Assembly (NCBI GenBank): GCA_964438865.1
Contig: CAYTMI010000008.1
Coordinates: 1 to 64,000 of the forward strand
Direction: 5' to 3'
Origin: G016234445 sp964438865
GTDB lineage: Bacteria > Chloroflexota > Dehalococcoidia > Tepidiformales > Tepidiformaceae
Length of the DNA: 64,000 nt
Shown: piece by piece, positions 23,874-31,647 of the stretch
Position numbering within the stretch: the stretch's first letter is position 1
Layout of the letters: each line of letters opens with the position of its first letter
Notes under the pieces: model-generated
Seen by the model: only the letters and a program-made list of their open reading frames with translations
What the model was told of the DNA's origin: nothing
The model's database searches: none
Position numbers and translations under genes: made by a program

Positions 23874-24557
23874 GTGAAGCGAAGGACACTCGATTTCATT
23901 TTCGCTGGCGGTGGCGTACTGCTGGCAGTGCTGCTTCTCGTCCTCGGGTTCGTGATGCAGGACCAGTACGACTTCGCGAAGTCGTACGTTAAGGAGGAGC
24001 TCGGCGCGCAGAAGATCACGTTTGCGACGACCGAGGCCCTCCAGGAGGGCGTCAAGGCCGACCCGAAGCTCTTGACCTGGAAGGAAGGCTCGAAGTGCCT
24101 TGAGGAACACGCCGGCAAGCTGATGGAGACGGGGAAGCAGGCCGAGTGCTATGCCAGCTACTACATCGCACGGCACATGCGGACCTCAGCGGAGAAGGCC
24201 TACCCTCCGGAAACCTACAACGACGACACGTACGCGACGATGGGCGCGAAGCGTTCGGCCCTGTCGACCGCCTACGACGCGGCCCTGAAGGACAAGGGCG
24301 CCACGGACGCCGCGACCGTCGAAGCCAAGAAGAAGCTCGACGCGGCCACGGGGCTGCGGAGCACCTTCCAGACCGGTGAGACCCTCCGGGGCATGCTCCT
24401 CACGACCTACGGGTTCAGCATCTTCGGTGACAAGGCCGGGCAGGTGGCGATGGCCCTCTACATCCTCGCCGCCCTGCTCGGGGTGCTGTCGGTGGCCGGT
24501 TTCGTCCACGCCTTCCTGGCGCGGCCCGACAAGGGGGTCCCGGGCAACGGGAAGTAG
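23874..24557 (+). CDS. two-helix membrane protein of unknown function
   Basis: This 227-residue protein starts with GTG, preceded by TGGAGG. It has one membrane helix near the N-terminus (FIFAGGGVLLAVLLLVLGFV) and one near the C-terminus (VAMALYILAALLGVLSVAGF). Between them is an outside domain of about 150 residues rich in Lys, Glu and Ala, with two Cys (CLEEH, ECYASYY) that could form a disulfide. No family is recognised. It is a single-gene unit with an elaborate upstream region and a strong terminator at 24585. Confidence 0.75.
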   Translation: MKRRTLDFIFAGGGVLLAVLLLVLGFVMQDQYDFAKSYVKEELGAQKITFATTEALQEGVKADPKLLTWKEGSKCLEEHAGKLMETGKQAECYASYYIARHMRTSAEKAYPPETYNDDTYATMGAKRSALSTAYDAALKDKGATDAATVEAKKKLDAATGLRSTFQTGETLRGMLLTTYGFSIFGDKAGQVAMALYILAALLGVLSVAGFVHAFLARPDKGVPGNGK

Positions 24558-24584
24558 CCCAGGGCGCCCCCCACGCTCTCCTCC

Positions 24585-24621
24585 AGGAAAGGCCGGCCAG
24601 CGCGCCGGCCTTTCCTGTTTT
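24585..24621 (+). terminator. rho-independent terminator
   Basis: A perfect 13-bp stem AGGAAAGGCCGGC / GCCGGCCTTTCCT with a 6-base loop, followed by GTTTTG. Confidence 0.9.
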
Positions 24622-24658
24622 GTATCCCATGGACTGGTCAGAGCCCGGTGTGGGTTCT

Positions 24659-24670
24659 TACACTGGCCCC
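24659..24670 (+). promoter_or_regulatory. -10 box of a predicted leaderless promoter
   Basis: TACACT (24659-24664) lies six bases before the GTG start of the RdgB-like gene; no ribosome binding site is present. Confidence 0.45.
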
Positions 24671-25270
24671 GTGAAGCGCATCCTGCTCGCGACGAACAAC
24701 CCCGGCAAGGTGCGGGAAATGCGTCGCCTCCTCGACGGCTGCGGCTTCGAAATCGTCGCCCCCGCGGACGTTCGACTCTCCCTCGAAGTCGAGGAAACCG
24801 GTTCGTCCTACGAAGAGAACGCCCGCCTGAAGGCCGAGGCCTTCGCCCGGGCGGCGGGGTGCATGGCCCTCGCCGACGACTCGGGGATCGAAGTCGATGC
24901 GCTCGACGGCGGCCCGGGGATGTTTTCCGCCCGCTTCGGGGGCCCCGGGCTGGACGACGCGGGCCGCGCCCGTCACCTCCTCGCCCGTCTGGAAGGGGTG
25001 CCCTGCGAACGGCGGACCGCGCGCTACCGCGCCGTCGTCGTGGTCGCACCGGCGGAGGCAGGGCCGGAGCCGCGGGTGTTCGAAGGGGTGCAGGAAGGCC
25101 GCATCGCGACCGCGCCCCGGGGCAGCGGAGGTTTCGGTTACGACCCCGTCTTCCTCGTCGATGGGCGCACCCAGGCGGAGCTTTCGGACGCGGAGAAGGA
25201 CGCGGTCAGCCATCGCGGCCAGGCCATGCGCGCTGCTGCCCGGTACCTGCGGGGGATCGCGAAGCCGTGA
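24671..25270 (+). CDS. rdgB: XTP/dITP pyrophosphatase (RdgB/HAM1)
   Basis: This 199-residue protein has normal family length. It begins KRILLATNNPGKVREM, the nucleotide-binding signature, and has LADDSGIEVDAL and FGYDPVF with SHRGQAMRA near the end. It removes non-canonical purine nucleotides (ITP, XTP, dITP) by cutting them to the monophosphate. The GTG at 24671 was chosen because it gives the conserved N-terminus and lies 6 bases after a TACACT box. Its stop overlaps the start of the next gene (GTGA), so the two are coupled. Confidence 0.93.
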   Translation: MKRILLATNNPGKVREMRRLLDGCGFEIVAPADVRLSLEVEETGSSYEENARLKAEAFARAAGCMALADDSGIEVDALDGGPGMFSARFGGPGLDDAGRARHLLARLEGVPCERRTARYRAVVVVAPAEAGPEPRVFEGVQEGRIATAPRGSGGFGYDPVFLVDGRTQAELSDAEKDAVSHRGQAMRAAARYLRGIAKP

Positions 25271-25800
25271 CAGGTTCCTCCCGCCTGGCGGCCGTGATCG
25301 CGGCGCTCGGGGGCGTGCTCCTGCCCCTCGCGGCCGCCTGCGGTGGCTCGTCGAGCGCGCTCCCCGACCCGGCGGCCTGCCCAACGCCGGCCGCGATCCC
25401 GGCGCCGACGAGTACCCGCACGCTCAGTGCTGAGGGAACCTACCGTGGCGCCATCGTCCGCGGGGTGGCTCGCCTGGGCGAACTGGACAAAGCCTGGATC
25501 GAGCGGCGGCCCTCCCGGAAGATCAGCAACAGCACCAGCTTCCGGGCCGACTACGCTGCCTACGCTGACGCGGCCGTCTGCCTCGCCACGGCCCTCCGCG
25601 ACCTGCCACTGCCCGACCCGAAGTATGCCCAATGGGACGCGCTCTTCGACGCCGAGATGGAGCAGACCATCCGGATCATGGGACAGGGGCGCACCGCCGT
25701 GGATCGGCGGAATACGAGCGAGTACAAGGACTGGAACGCCGCGATCGACGCCCGGACGATGGAGCTGGACCGGTTGATGCTGGTCTTCCCGCCCCGGTAG
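25267..25800 (+). CDS. predicted lipoprotein of unknown function
   Basis: The protein has 177 residues. The N-terminus is a lipoprotein signal peptide (VIAALGGVLLPLAAACGGSS) with the lipid-bearing Cys after LAAA, followed by a Pro/Thr-rich spacer. The mature domain is helical with many Asp, Arg and Trp residues (RADYAAYADAAVCLATAL, YKDWNAAIDARTMELDRL). It overlaps the rdgB stop by 4 bases. It is not recognised as a named family. Confidence 0.75.
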   Translation: MTGSSRLAAVIAALGGVLLPLAAACGGSSSALPDPAACPTPAAIPAPTSTRTLSAEGTYRGAIVRGVARLGELDKAWIERRPSRKISNSTSFRADYAAYADAAVCLATALRDLPLPDPKYAQWDALFDAEMEQTIRIMGQGRTAVDRRNTSEYKDWNAAIDARTMELDRLMLVFPPR

Positions 25801-25852
25801 GGGCATCGCGCCGTGCTACACTCCGCGCCACTCGCGCCGCGGAGCTAACGAC

Positions 25853-26680
25853 CTGACTGACAAACCTACCTCACTCGAACAGCACTACAGCGACGGCTCC
25901 CTCAGCGAACGCCTGCTGGCCGGCCTTCGCACCGCCGGCGTGGACCTGGCCAAGGTCACCCGGGAGATCCTCGCTCCGGCCGACCAGTTTCACCACGGCG
26001 GGGTGGCGGCGACGGCGGAACTGGCTACGCTCGCCGGCATTCGCCCGGGCACGAAGGTCCTCGATCTCGGCAGCGGCCTCGGTGGCCCGGCCCGGATGCT
26101 GGCGGCGGAGTACGGCTGCACGGTCACCGGCGTCGACCTCGTCCCCGGCTTCGTGGCCGCCGCGAACATGCTCACCGAGCTTGTCGGCCTTGCCGACCGC
26201 GTCACCTTCCAGCAGGGCAGCGCCCTCCAACTGCCGTTCCCGGACGGCGCCTTCGACCTGGTCTGGACCCAGAACGTGATGATGAACATCGCGGCCAAAG
26301 GCGCGCTCTTTCGCGAAGTGCGGCGGGTGCTGAAGCCGGGCGGCCGGTTCGCCTTCCAGGACATCCTCAAGGGCGAGGGCGACCTCCTCCTGCCCGTGCC
26401 GTGGGCCACCGAACCGTCGCACAGTCACCTTCTCCGGCCCGAAGAAGAGCGCGCCTTCCTCCAGGCTGCCGGGTTCACGGAAGTCGCCTGGCTCGACACG
26501 ACCGAACGCCTGAAAGACCCGCGCCTCGGCCCGCAGCCCGGCCAGGCCCCCGCCGCCCCACCTCCTTTTGGCCTCCACCTCGTCATGGGGAGCGCCGCAG
26601 GGGCGAAGGGTGCGAACGTCCTCCTGAACGTCCGCGAAGGGCGCATCCTCTCCGTCCTCGGCGTCTTCGACCGCGACTGA
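25853..26680 (+). CDS. SAM-dependent methyltransferase with apparent CTG start
   Basis: This is a 275-residue class I methyltransferase. SAM-binding motif I is VLDLGSGLGGPARMLA, with VTGVDLVPGFV after it and RRVLKPGGRFAFQDI later. It resembles glycine/sarcosine/dimethylglycine or gamma-tocopherol type methyltransferases. The conserved N-terminus (LEQHYSDGSLSERLLAGLR) lies upstream of the first ATG/GTG that would give a short form. The only fitting start is CTG at 25853, preceded by GCGGAG at 8 bases and a TACACT -10 box at 25817-25822. Internal GTG at 25940 would lose 29 conserved residues. The substrate is unknown. Confidence 0.85.
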   Translation: MTDKPTSLEQHYSDGSLSERLLAGLRTAGVDLAKVTREILAPADQFHHGGVAATAELATLAGIRPGTKVLDLGSGLGGPARMLAAEYGCTVTGVDLVPGFVAAANMLTELVGLADRVTFQQGSALQLPFPDGAFDLVWTQNVMMNIAAKGALFREVRRVLKPGGRFAFQDILKGEGDLLLPVPWATEPSHSHLLRPEEERAFLQAAGFTEVAWLDTTERLKDPRLGPQPGQAPAAPPPFGLHLVMGSAAGAKGANVLLNVREGRILSVLGVFDRD

Positions 26681-26697
26681 ACCCCGGCCCCCACCCC

Positions 26698-26799
26698 CAT
26701 CCGAACCGCGACCGGCAGGGAGCGGCGTCGCCCGGGCGCTGTTCCCCTTCCCCGCCGGCAACCACCCACGCCCACCGAACCCCGACCGTCAGGGAGGGC
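26698..26799 (+). repeat. dispersed repeats A and B in tandem
   Basis: CATCCGAACCGCGACCGGC then AGGGAGCGG at 26698-26725 is repeat A; GAACCCCGACCGTCAGGGAGG at 26777 is repeat B. They fill the gap between the convergent methyltransferase and acyl-CoA dehydrogenase genes. Confidence 0.75.
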
Positions 26800-26837
26800 A
26801 CGATGTCTCTCCCGCCGCAGCGCCCGCCCCGCGCCCC

Positions 26838-28016
26838 CTACCCCCGCGGCAGCCCCAGCCCGCGCTGGGCGATGATGTTCCGCTGGATCTCCGTGGTGCC
26901 GCCGCCGATCGGCCCGGAGACCGCGAGCAGGTAGCTCGTGGCCACCCGCCCGTGGAGTTGCGCCCACTTCGAGCCCGGCTTCAGCGCCCCGAATGGCCCC
27001 ATCAGGTTGACGCCGATGTTGCCCACCTTGATCCCCAGGAGCGCCATCCAGACCTTGCCGATGCTCGCTTCGTAGTTCGGCACGTCGCCCTTCGCCTGGA
27101 GCCAGGCGGTCCGGTAGGCCACCAGCCGCCCGACTTCGACGTCGATCACCAGGTCGGCCAGCTTGTGCTGCACTTCGGGCTTGTCCCACGGCCGCCCGCC
27201 AGGATGCGTCTCTTTGGCCCAGCGCACGAGGTCGTGGATGGTGCGGCGGGCGCCGCTGACGGCAGCGATGTTCGAACGTTCGAAGTCGAGCGTCGTCGCC
27301 GCGACGTACCAGCCGTTGTTCTCGCCGCCGAAGAGGTTCTCCTTCGGCACGCGCACGTCTTCGAAGAAAACTTCGTTGAAGTCGTGGCGATAGGCGATGT
27401 TGGGGATTGCCCGGACCGTGATGCCCGGCGTCTTCATGTCGACGACGAAGGCGCTGATGCCCTTGTGCTTGGGCACGTCCTGGTCCGTCCGGGCGAGGAG
27501 CAGCATCTTGTCGGCCACATGGGCGTTCGATGTCCAGATCTTCTGGCCGCTGATGACGTAGTCGTCGCCGTCGCGCACGGCCCGCGTCTGCATGCTGGCG
27601 AGGTCGCTCCCGGAGCCTGGTTCGCTGAAGCCCTGGCAGTACCAAACGTCGCCGGAAGCCATCTCCGGGAGCCAGCGCAGCTTCTGTTCCTCGCTTGCGT
27701 TGACGATCATCGTCGGGCCGGTGATGCCGATCGTGAAGAGCCGGCCCGACGCCGGCGCCCGGTGATAGGCCATCTCTTCGTTGAAAATCATCTGTTCGAT
27801 GGCCGTCTTCCCGAGGCCGCCGTACTTCTCCGGCCAGGCGGGTGCGAACCAGCGTTTGGCCCCCAGCTTCCGGGTCAACTGGCGGGCGAAAGCCACCTGT
27901 TCTTCGTCGTCGAAGAAGTCGTCGCTGCCTTCGAACCCCGGAGGGAGTTCAGCTTTCAGGAAGGCGCGAAGGTCGCTGCGCCACTGTTCGGTGCCGGCGG
28001 AAAAGCGAAATTCCAT
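26838..28016 (-). CDS. acyl-CoA dehydrogenase
   Basis: This 392-residue flavoprotein has normal length. It has the family segments CQGFSEPGSGSDLASMQT (flavin contact), GQKIWTSNAHVAD, and the C-terminal GPIGGGTTEIQRNIIAQRGL. It would oxidise an acyl-CoA to the enoyl-CoA and pass electrons to ETF. The sequence type resembles FadE proteins used for steroid side chains or branched acyl groups, but the substrate is not provable. A TACACT box lies 7 bases before the ATG. It converges with the methyltransferase gene. Confidence 0.92.
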   Translation of the reverse strand: MEFRFSAGTEQWRSDLRAFLKAELPPGFEGSDDFFDDEEQVAFARQLTRKLGAKRWFAPAWPEKYGGLGKTAIEQMIFNEEMAYHRAPASGRLFTIGITGPTMIVNASEEQKLRWLPEMASGDVWYCQGFSEPGSGSDLASMQTRAVRDGDDYVISGQKIWTSNAHVADKMLLLARTDQDVPKHKGISAFVVDMKTPGITVRAIPNIAYRHDFNEVFFEDVRVPKENLFGGENNGWYVAATTLDFERSNIAAVSGARRTIHDLVRWAKETHPGGRPWDKPEVQHKLADLVIDVEVGRLVAYRTAWLQAKGDVPNYEASIGKVWMALLGIKVGNIGVNLMGPFGALKPGSKWAQLHGRVATSYLLAVSGPIGGGTTEIQRNIIAQRGLGLPRG

Positions 28017-28072
28017 GCCCCGCAGTGTACTACGCGGGTCGACGGGGAGGCTTCAGAGCCGATCGCTCTGCT

Positions 28073-28112
28073 CCCCTCTCCCGCGAAGCGGGAGAGGGGC
28101 GGGGGGTGAGGG
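28073..28112. repeat. REP-like inverted repeat E, copy 1
   Basis: CCCCTCTCCCGC / GCGGGAGAGGGG forms a perfect 12-bp stem around GAA, followed by CGGGGGGTGAGGG. The same element lies after genes at 30502 and 43616. It may also act as a terminator. Confidence 0.85.
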
Positions 28113-28811
28113 TCACTTCGTGCAGGTCGTCCCGCTCTTGCTGCAGGGTTCGTTTTCGATGCCGCCCTCGGGGAACCGTTCCGAACACAGCTCCGAGGGG
28201 ATGCAGGCTTCGTCCGAGACCTTCGGGAGCTGCGTCCGCACCACTTCCTCGTGCGTCTCCGGGCCGTAGCTGATGAGCACACGGCCGAGGTCGGAGATGT
28301 CGAGGTTCGCGATCCCGTCGACCTTCACGCCGTTCACGTAGAACTTCAGCGTCTCGGTCGCGGTGTTGCAGAGCTTTTCGCCCGAGGGCAACCTCAGGCA
28401 GGTCCGTTCGGAGGTGACGCCAGCGAACGACGGGTCGTCGAGCTGGAAGCCGAGCGACCGGAAGAATTCGTCCCAGGTGGTGCCTTCGCGGTGGACGTGG
28501 ATGACCGTGTGCCGCGGGTCGTGGATGTGGACCGTCTGGCTCTTCTCGCTCTCCAGGGTCGAAACGAACTGGGGCTGGTTGAAGTCGAACTGCTGTCCCC
28601 GGATGAAGACGGCGAAATCGGCGTGCCAGTGCACGGGCTGGCGGAGGGTGCTGACGTCGCCGGGGCCGACGCCCGCTTCGCTGTCCCAGCGCGTTGTTAG
28701 GAGCACCCCGAGGGCGATGGCCGTGATCGCGAAGACGGCCACAAGCGGCCCCCATTGGCGCGGGCCCAGCCAGCCATCCCAACGTCCGCTGCCGTCTCCG
28801 GGGGTGGTCAC
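28113..28811 (-). CDS. membrane-anchored His-rich exported protein paired with DsbA-like
   Basis: This 232-residue protein starts with GTG one base after the stop of the DsbA-like gene. It has a single N-terminal membrane helix (LVAVFAITAIALGVLLT), then an outside domain with VHWHADFAVFIRGQQFDF and TVHIHDPRHTVIHVHREG. The two His-rich pairs resemble the HxH motifs of small extracellular proteins often found beside thioredoxin-like genes in archaea and Chloroflexota. The C-terminal third has five Cys (CIPSELC, CSKSGTTC), so disulfides are likely. Metal binding by the His groups is a guess. It is co-transcribed with the DsbA-like gene. Confidence 0.7.
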   Translation of the reverse strand: MTTPGDGSGRWDGWLGPRQWGPLVAVFAITAIALGVLLTTRWDSEAGVGPGDVSTLRQPVHWHADFAVFIRGQQFDFNQPQFVSTLESEKSQTVHIHDPRHTVIHVHREGTTWDEFFRSLGFQLDDPSFAGVTSERTCLRLPSGEKLCNTATETLKFYVNGVKVDGIANLDISDLGRVLISYGPETHEEVVRTQLPKVSDEACIPSELCSERFPEGGIENEPCSKSGTTCTK

Positions 28812-28812
28812 G

Positions 28813-29733
28813 TCAGGGCGCCTTCGTTGGGGTCGCCGTCGCGGCGGGAGCGGTCCCGGCCGGCCTGGTGGCGCCTGCCGTGGGCGAAGTGGACGGTGTG
28901 GGCGAAGACGTGACCTGCGTGTAAGCCTGGTCCAGGACCTTGCGCCAGTCGTCGACGGTGCTGGGCGCCCCGCTCCCGAGCGGCGACCCGTTGAGCAGGA
29001 AGCCAGGGGTTCCGGTGATGCCGAAGGACTTCGCCGTCCGCTGCTGATTGTTGATGAGGTCGAGGTGATCCTTGCCGTCGTAACAGCTGTCGAACTTCGC
29101 CCGGTCCAGGCCCAGCTGCGAAGCGACGTCTTTGAGCTTCGCATCGCTGAAGCGGCCAACGTTCTTCTTTTCGTCCTCCATCTGCCCGGCCCTCGCCTGG
29201 ATGAGGAAGAGTTCGTCGTGGTACTGCCAGAACTTGTTCTGATCGGCGGCGCACTGTGATGCGAGGGCCGCACTGAAGGATTCGACCCCCAGCAGCGGGA
29301 GGTGGTTGTAGATGATCTGGAGCTTGCCGGTCTTGACGTACTCCTCGATCAGGGCGCCTTCCTGGAGGGCGGTGTACTTCAGGCAGAAGGGGCACTGAAA
29401 GTCTTCGTATTCGGTCAGCTTCAGGGGGGCGTCGTCCCTGCCGAGGCTGGCGCCCTTGGCCATGTCGAGGGGCAGGTTGTTGTTCATGTCTTCGAGCTGC
29501 TTGACCGCGCCGCTGGCGCCGCCGCCCGCGGTCACAACGATCGCGGCGAGGACGCCGAGCGCGATGATGACCGCCGCGAGGCCGAGGAGGAAGGGCCGCG
29601 AAAGCCAGTCCGGTGAGCCCCCCGAGGGCGGCTTGCCCCCCGGGCCTCGCGAGGAGCTGCGGATGGGCGAGCGCTGCTGGCGCGACTTCGCGGTTGTGCG
29701 CGACTGTTCTCGGCGGGCCTGGCGGTTCGACAT
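28813..29733 (-). CDS. DsbA-family membrane-anchored thiol-disulfide oxidoreductase
   Basis: The 306-residue protein has a basic N-terminus, one membrane helix (about 47-69) and an outside thioredoxin/DsbA fold with the active-site motif CPFC at 114-117. ITGTPGFLLNG carries the cis-Pro loop. A Thr/Pro/Ala-rich tail of about 40 residues ends the protein. It should form or rearrange disulfides in exported proteins, perhaps including its immediate neighbour, which has five Cys in its C-terminal third. The start is ATG with a weak ribosome binding site. Confidence 0.9.
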   Translation of the reverse strand: MSNRQARREQSRTTAKSRQQRSPIRSSSRGPGGKPPSGGSPDWLSRPFLLGLAAVIIALGVLAAIVVTAGGGASGAVKQLEDMNNNLPLDMAKGASLGRDDAPLKLTEYEDFQCPFCLKYTALQEGALIEEYVKTGKLQIIYNHLPLLGVESFSAALASQCAADQNKFWQYHDELFLIQARAGQMEDEKKNVGRFSDAKLKDVASQLGLDRAKFDSCYDGKDHLDLINNQQRTAKSFGITGTPGFLLNGSPLGSGAPSTVDDWRKVLDQAYTQVTSSPTPSTSPTAGATRPAGTAPAATATPTKAP

Positions 29734-29882
29734 GGAGGTGGGTGTTCCTGGGGCGAAGATTCGGCGCGCGCAAGGGCGCTGCCGGTTTGCGACATGCGGG
29801 ACGAGGATACCACCGGCCTTCGTTAGGAGCGGGAAAGACGGCGGCCCAGTCCCGCGGGAGGGAGCGAACCCCCCAACCCGAT

Positions 29883-29910
29883 GATCCGTACCGCGACCGG
29901 AAGGGAGCGG
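29883..29910 (+). repeat. dispersed repeat A, copy 4
   Basis: GATCCGTACCGCGACCGGA then AGGGAGCGG, between the divergent DsbA-like gene and the membrane protein gene at 29982. TACAAT at 29947-29952 is a likely -10 for the latter. Confidence 0.75.
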
Positions 29911-29981
29911 CGGCGCATCGGTTCACTCCGGATTCCCGGGAGGGCCTACAATGCGGGACGGGCACTGCCCGCGGAGGGAAC

Positions 29982-30449
29982 GTGGACACCTGGCGGATGT
30001 TGCATGTCCTGAGCCTCGTCTGGCTTGGCGCCGGGCTTGGCGCCACCTACCCACTCATCCTCCGGGCCTGGGCAACGAAGGACCTGAAGTACCAGATGTA
30101 CTGCCTGGTCGAAGCGGCGGACAACCACTCGCGCTTCCTCCTCCCCGGGGCGATGGCGACCGGCGTCACCGGCTTCTTCTGGGCCGTCAGCACCGACTAC
30201 AACTTCGTGAAGGATGCATGGCTGGGTGTGCTCGCCGCCAGCTATGTGTTCTTCTACCTGGTCTGCCTGCCGCTGCTGGGCTTTGGCCTGCGCCGCGCCC
30301 GCCTGGCCGCGCTCATCGCCCAGAAGAAGGGCGAAGAGACCGCGGAACTGCGGACGATCCTCGATGACCGCGTCCCCATCGTCTTCGGGGCGATCCTTGT
30401 GCTGAGCGTGCCGTTCCTTTCCTGGCTCGCGATCTTCAAGCCGTTCTAA
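29982..30449 (+). CDS. DUF2269-like four-helix membrane protein
   Basis: The protein has 155 residues with about four membrane segments: MLHVLSLVWLGAGLGATYPL, LLPGAMATGVTGFFWAV, GVLAASYVFFYLVCLPLLG and VFGAILVLSVPFLSWLAIF. The N-terminal LHVLSLVWLGAG pattern with a His in the first helix resembles DUF2269 integral membrane proteins. The GTG at 29982 follows GGAGGG. The function is unknown. Confidence 0.7.
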   Translation: MDTWRMLHVLSLVWLGAGLGATYPLILRAWATKDLKYQMYCLVEAADNHSRFLLPGAMATGVTGFFWAVSTDYNFVKDAWLGVLAASYVFFYLVCLPLLGFGLRRARLAALIAQKKGEETAELRTILDDRVPIVFGAILVLSVPFLSWLAIFKPF

Positions 30450-30501
30450 CACTCCTGGAAGCAACGGGGGGCCCGCTCGGAAGTTCAGGGAGCACGTTGC
30501 A

Positions 30502-30546
30502 CCCCCTCTCCCGCGAAGTCGGGAGAGGGGGCCGGGGGGTGAGGGC
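30502..30546. repeat. REP-like inverted repeat E, copy 2
   Basis: CCCCCTCTCCCG / CGGGAGAGGGGG around CGAAGT-like loop bases, then CCGGGGGGTGAGGG. It lies between convergent genes at 29982 and 30551. Confidence 0.85.
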
Positions 30547-30550
30547 GCGC

Positions 30551-31582
30551 TCACTTCGTGATGACGACGGAGTAGGTGTTCCGAAGCGACCACCCCTCCC
30601 GTATCCCCGGGTCGATGAGAAAAGAACCCTTGGGGGTGACGACAACCAGCTTCGGCCGGAAGCCCGGGGGACTGCCGTCGGCGGCCTCAACCTCCAGCAC
30701 CCGCCCGGCCCCATCGGCCGTCCTGCGGCTAATTGCGACCTGGCCGCCGGGGGCGAGCTTTTCCGCCTCCACGTAATCCTCCCCCCGGGCCGGCGAGTTC
30801 TCGGCCAGGATGGTGGACATCTCCTCCGGCGCCAGGACAGCAGCCGATCGGATGCCGCCACGCACCCCGGCGCTGAAATACTCCTGTACCCCCCACCGCG
30901 CTGTCGATCCCCGAACGGCGGCCAGCCTCCCGTCACCGAGCCATCCCATAAGCCCGATTCGATGCTCCGGCTGGGCGCCCGGGAGGTCCCCGGGGGCCAG
31001 CTTCCCGGCGGCCCGGCCGTCCCGCGTCGCAAGCAGGATCTCGCCGTTCATCTGCGAAGCCACCAGCCCCGAGTCCTGTGTCCACACTGTGCGGCCACGG
31101 TACAGGCCGTCGCTCGCCGGTGCCCCGGCGGGGACTGCTTCGCCCACCTGCCGGCCTCGCTCGTCTGTCACCACCAGGCCGCCCCTCCCCGAGTAGGCGA
31201 ACCGGCTGCCGTCCGGCGACCACGCAGACCCTGCCATGTCACCGAGCGGCACGCGGACCACGTCGTCCTTCCCGCTGGCGACCTCGATGAAGTGGAGGTC
31301 AAGCTCGTCGCCTCGCCCCGTCGGGATCGAAATGGCAAAGAGCCGCTTGCCATCCGGTGAGAACGCCGGCAGGCCCCAAACCCCTGGCTCTGTCTCAAGC
31401 CGCGCCTTCCCGGTGACCGCGTCGAACACTCGAAGCGGTATCCCGGGACTGGCGGGATCCGGAGGGGGTGCCGCGATCGCGACCAGTACGGCCGGTTGTT
31501 TCTCATCGCCCCCGCAGCCCGCGAACGCGCTCGCCGCAACCAGCGCGACCAGGAGCAGACCCCACCGAAGCATCGCTACCAC
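30551..31582 (-). CDS. WD40/TolB-like beta-propeller lipoprotein
   Basis: This 343-residue protein has a lipoprotein signal (LLLVALVAASAFAGC, Cys at about 22). The mature part holds repeated propeller strands: PAFSPDGKRLFAISI, SAWSPDGSRFAYSG, IGLMGWLGDGRLAAVRG, as in TolB/WD40-like PD40 proteins. It probably acts as an extracellular binding scaffold. GTG at 31582 is chosen because TAGGAT lies exactly 6 bases before it; the ATG at 31573 is an alternative. It converges with the gene at 29982 across a REP-like element. Confidence 0.8.
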   Translation of the reverse strand: MVAMLRWGLLLVALVAASAFAGCGGDEKQPAVLVAIAAPPPDPASPGIPLRVFDAVTGKARLETEPGVWGLPAFSPDGKRLFAISIPTGRGDELDLHFIEVASGKDDVVRVPLGDMAGSAWSPDGSRFAYSGRGGLVVTDERGRQVGEAVPAGAPASDGLYRGRTVWTQDSGLVASQMNGEILLATRDGRAAGKLAPGDLPGAQPEHRIGLMGWLGDGRLAAVRGSTARWGVQEYFSAGVRGGIRSAAVLAPEEMSTILAENSPARGEDYVEAEKLAPGGQVAISRRTADGAGRVLEVEAADGSPPGFRPKLVVVTPKGSFLIDPGIREGWSLRNTYSVVITK

Positions 31583-31594
31583 GCCCGCATCCTA
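31583..31594 (-). promoter_or_regulatory. -10 box of a predicted leaderless promoter
   Basis: TAGGAT (31589-31594, minus strand) lies six bases before the GTG start of the lipoprotein gene. Confidence 0.4.
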
Positions 31595-31647
31595 TGCACG
31601 CCACCGCAACATCACAATAGCGACAACCCCTGTCGCACAATCCCCCA

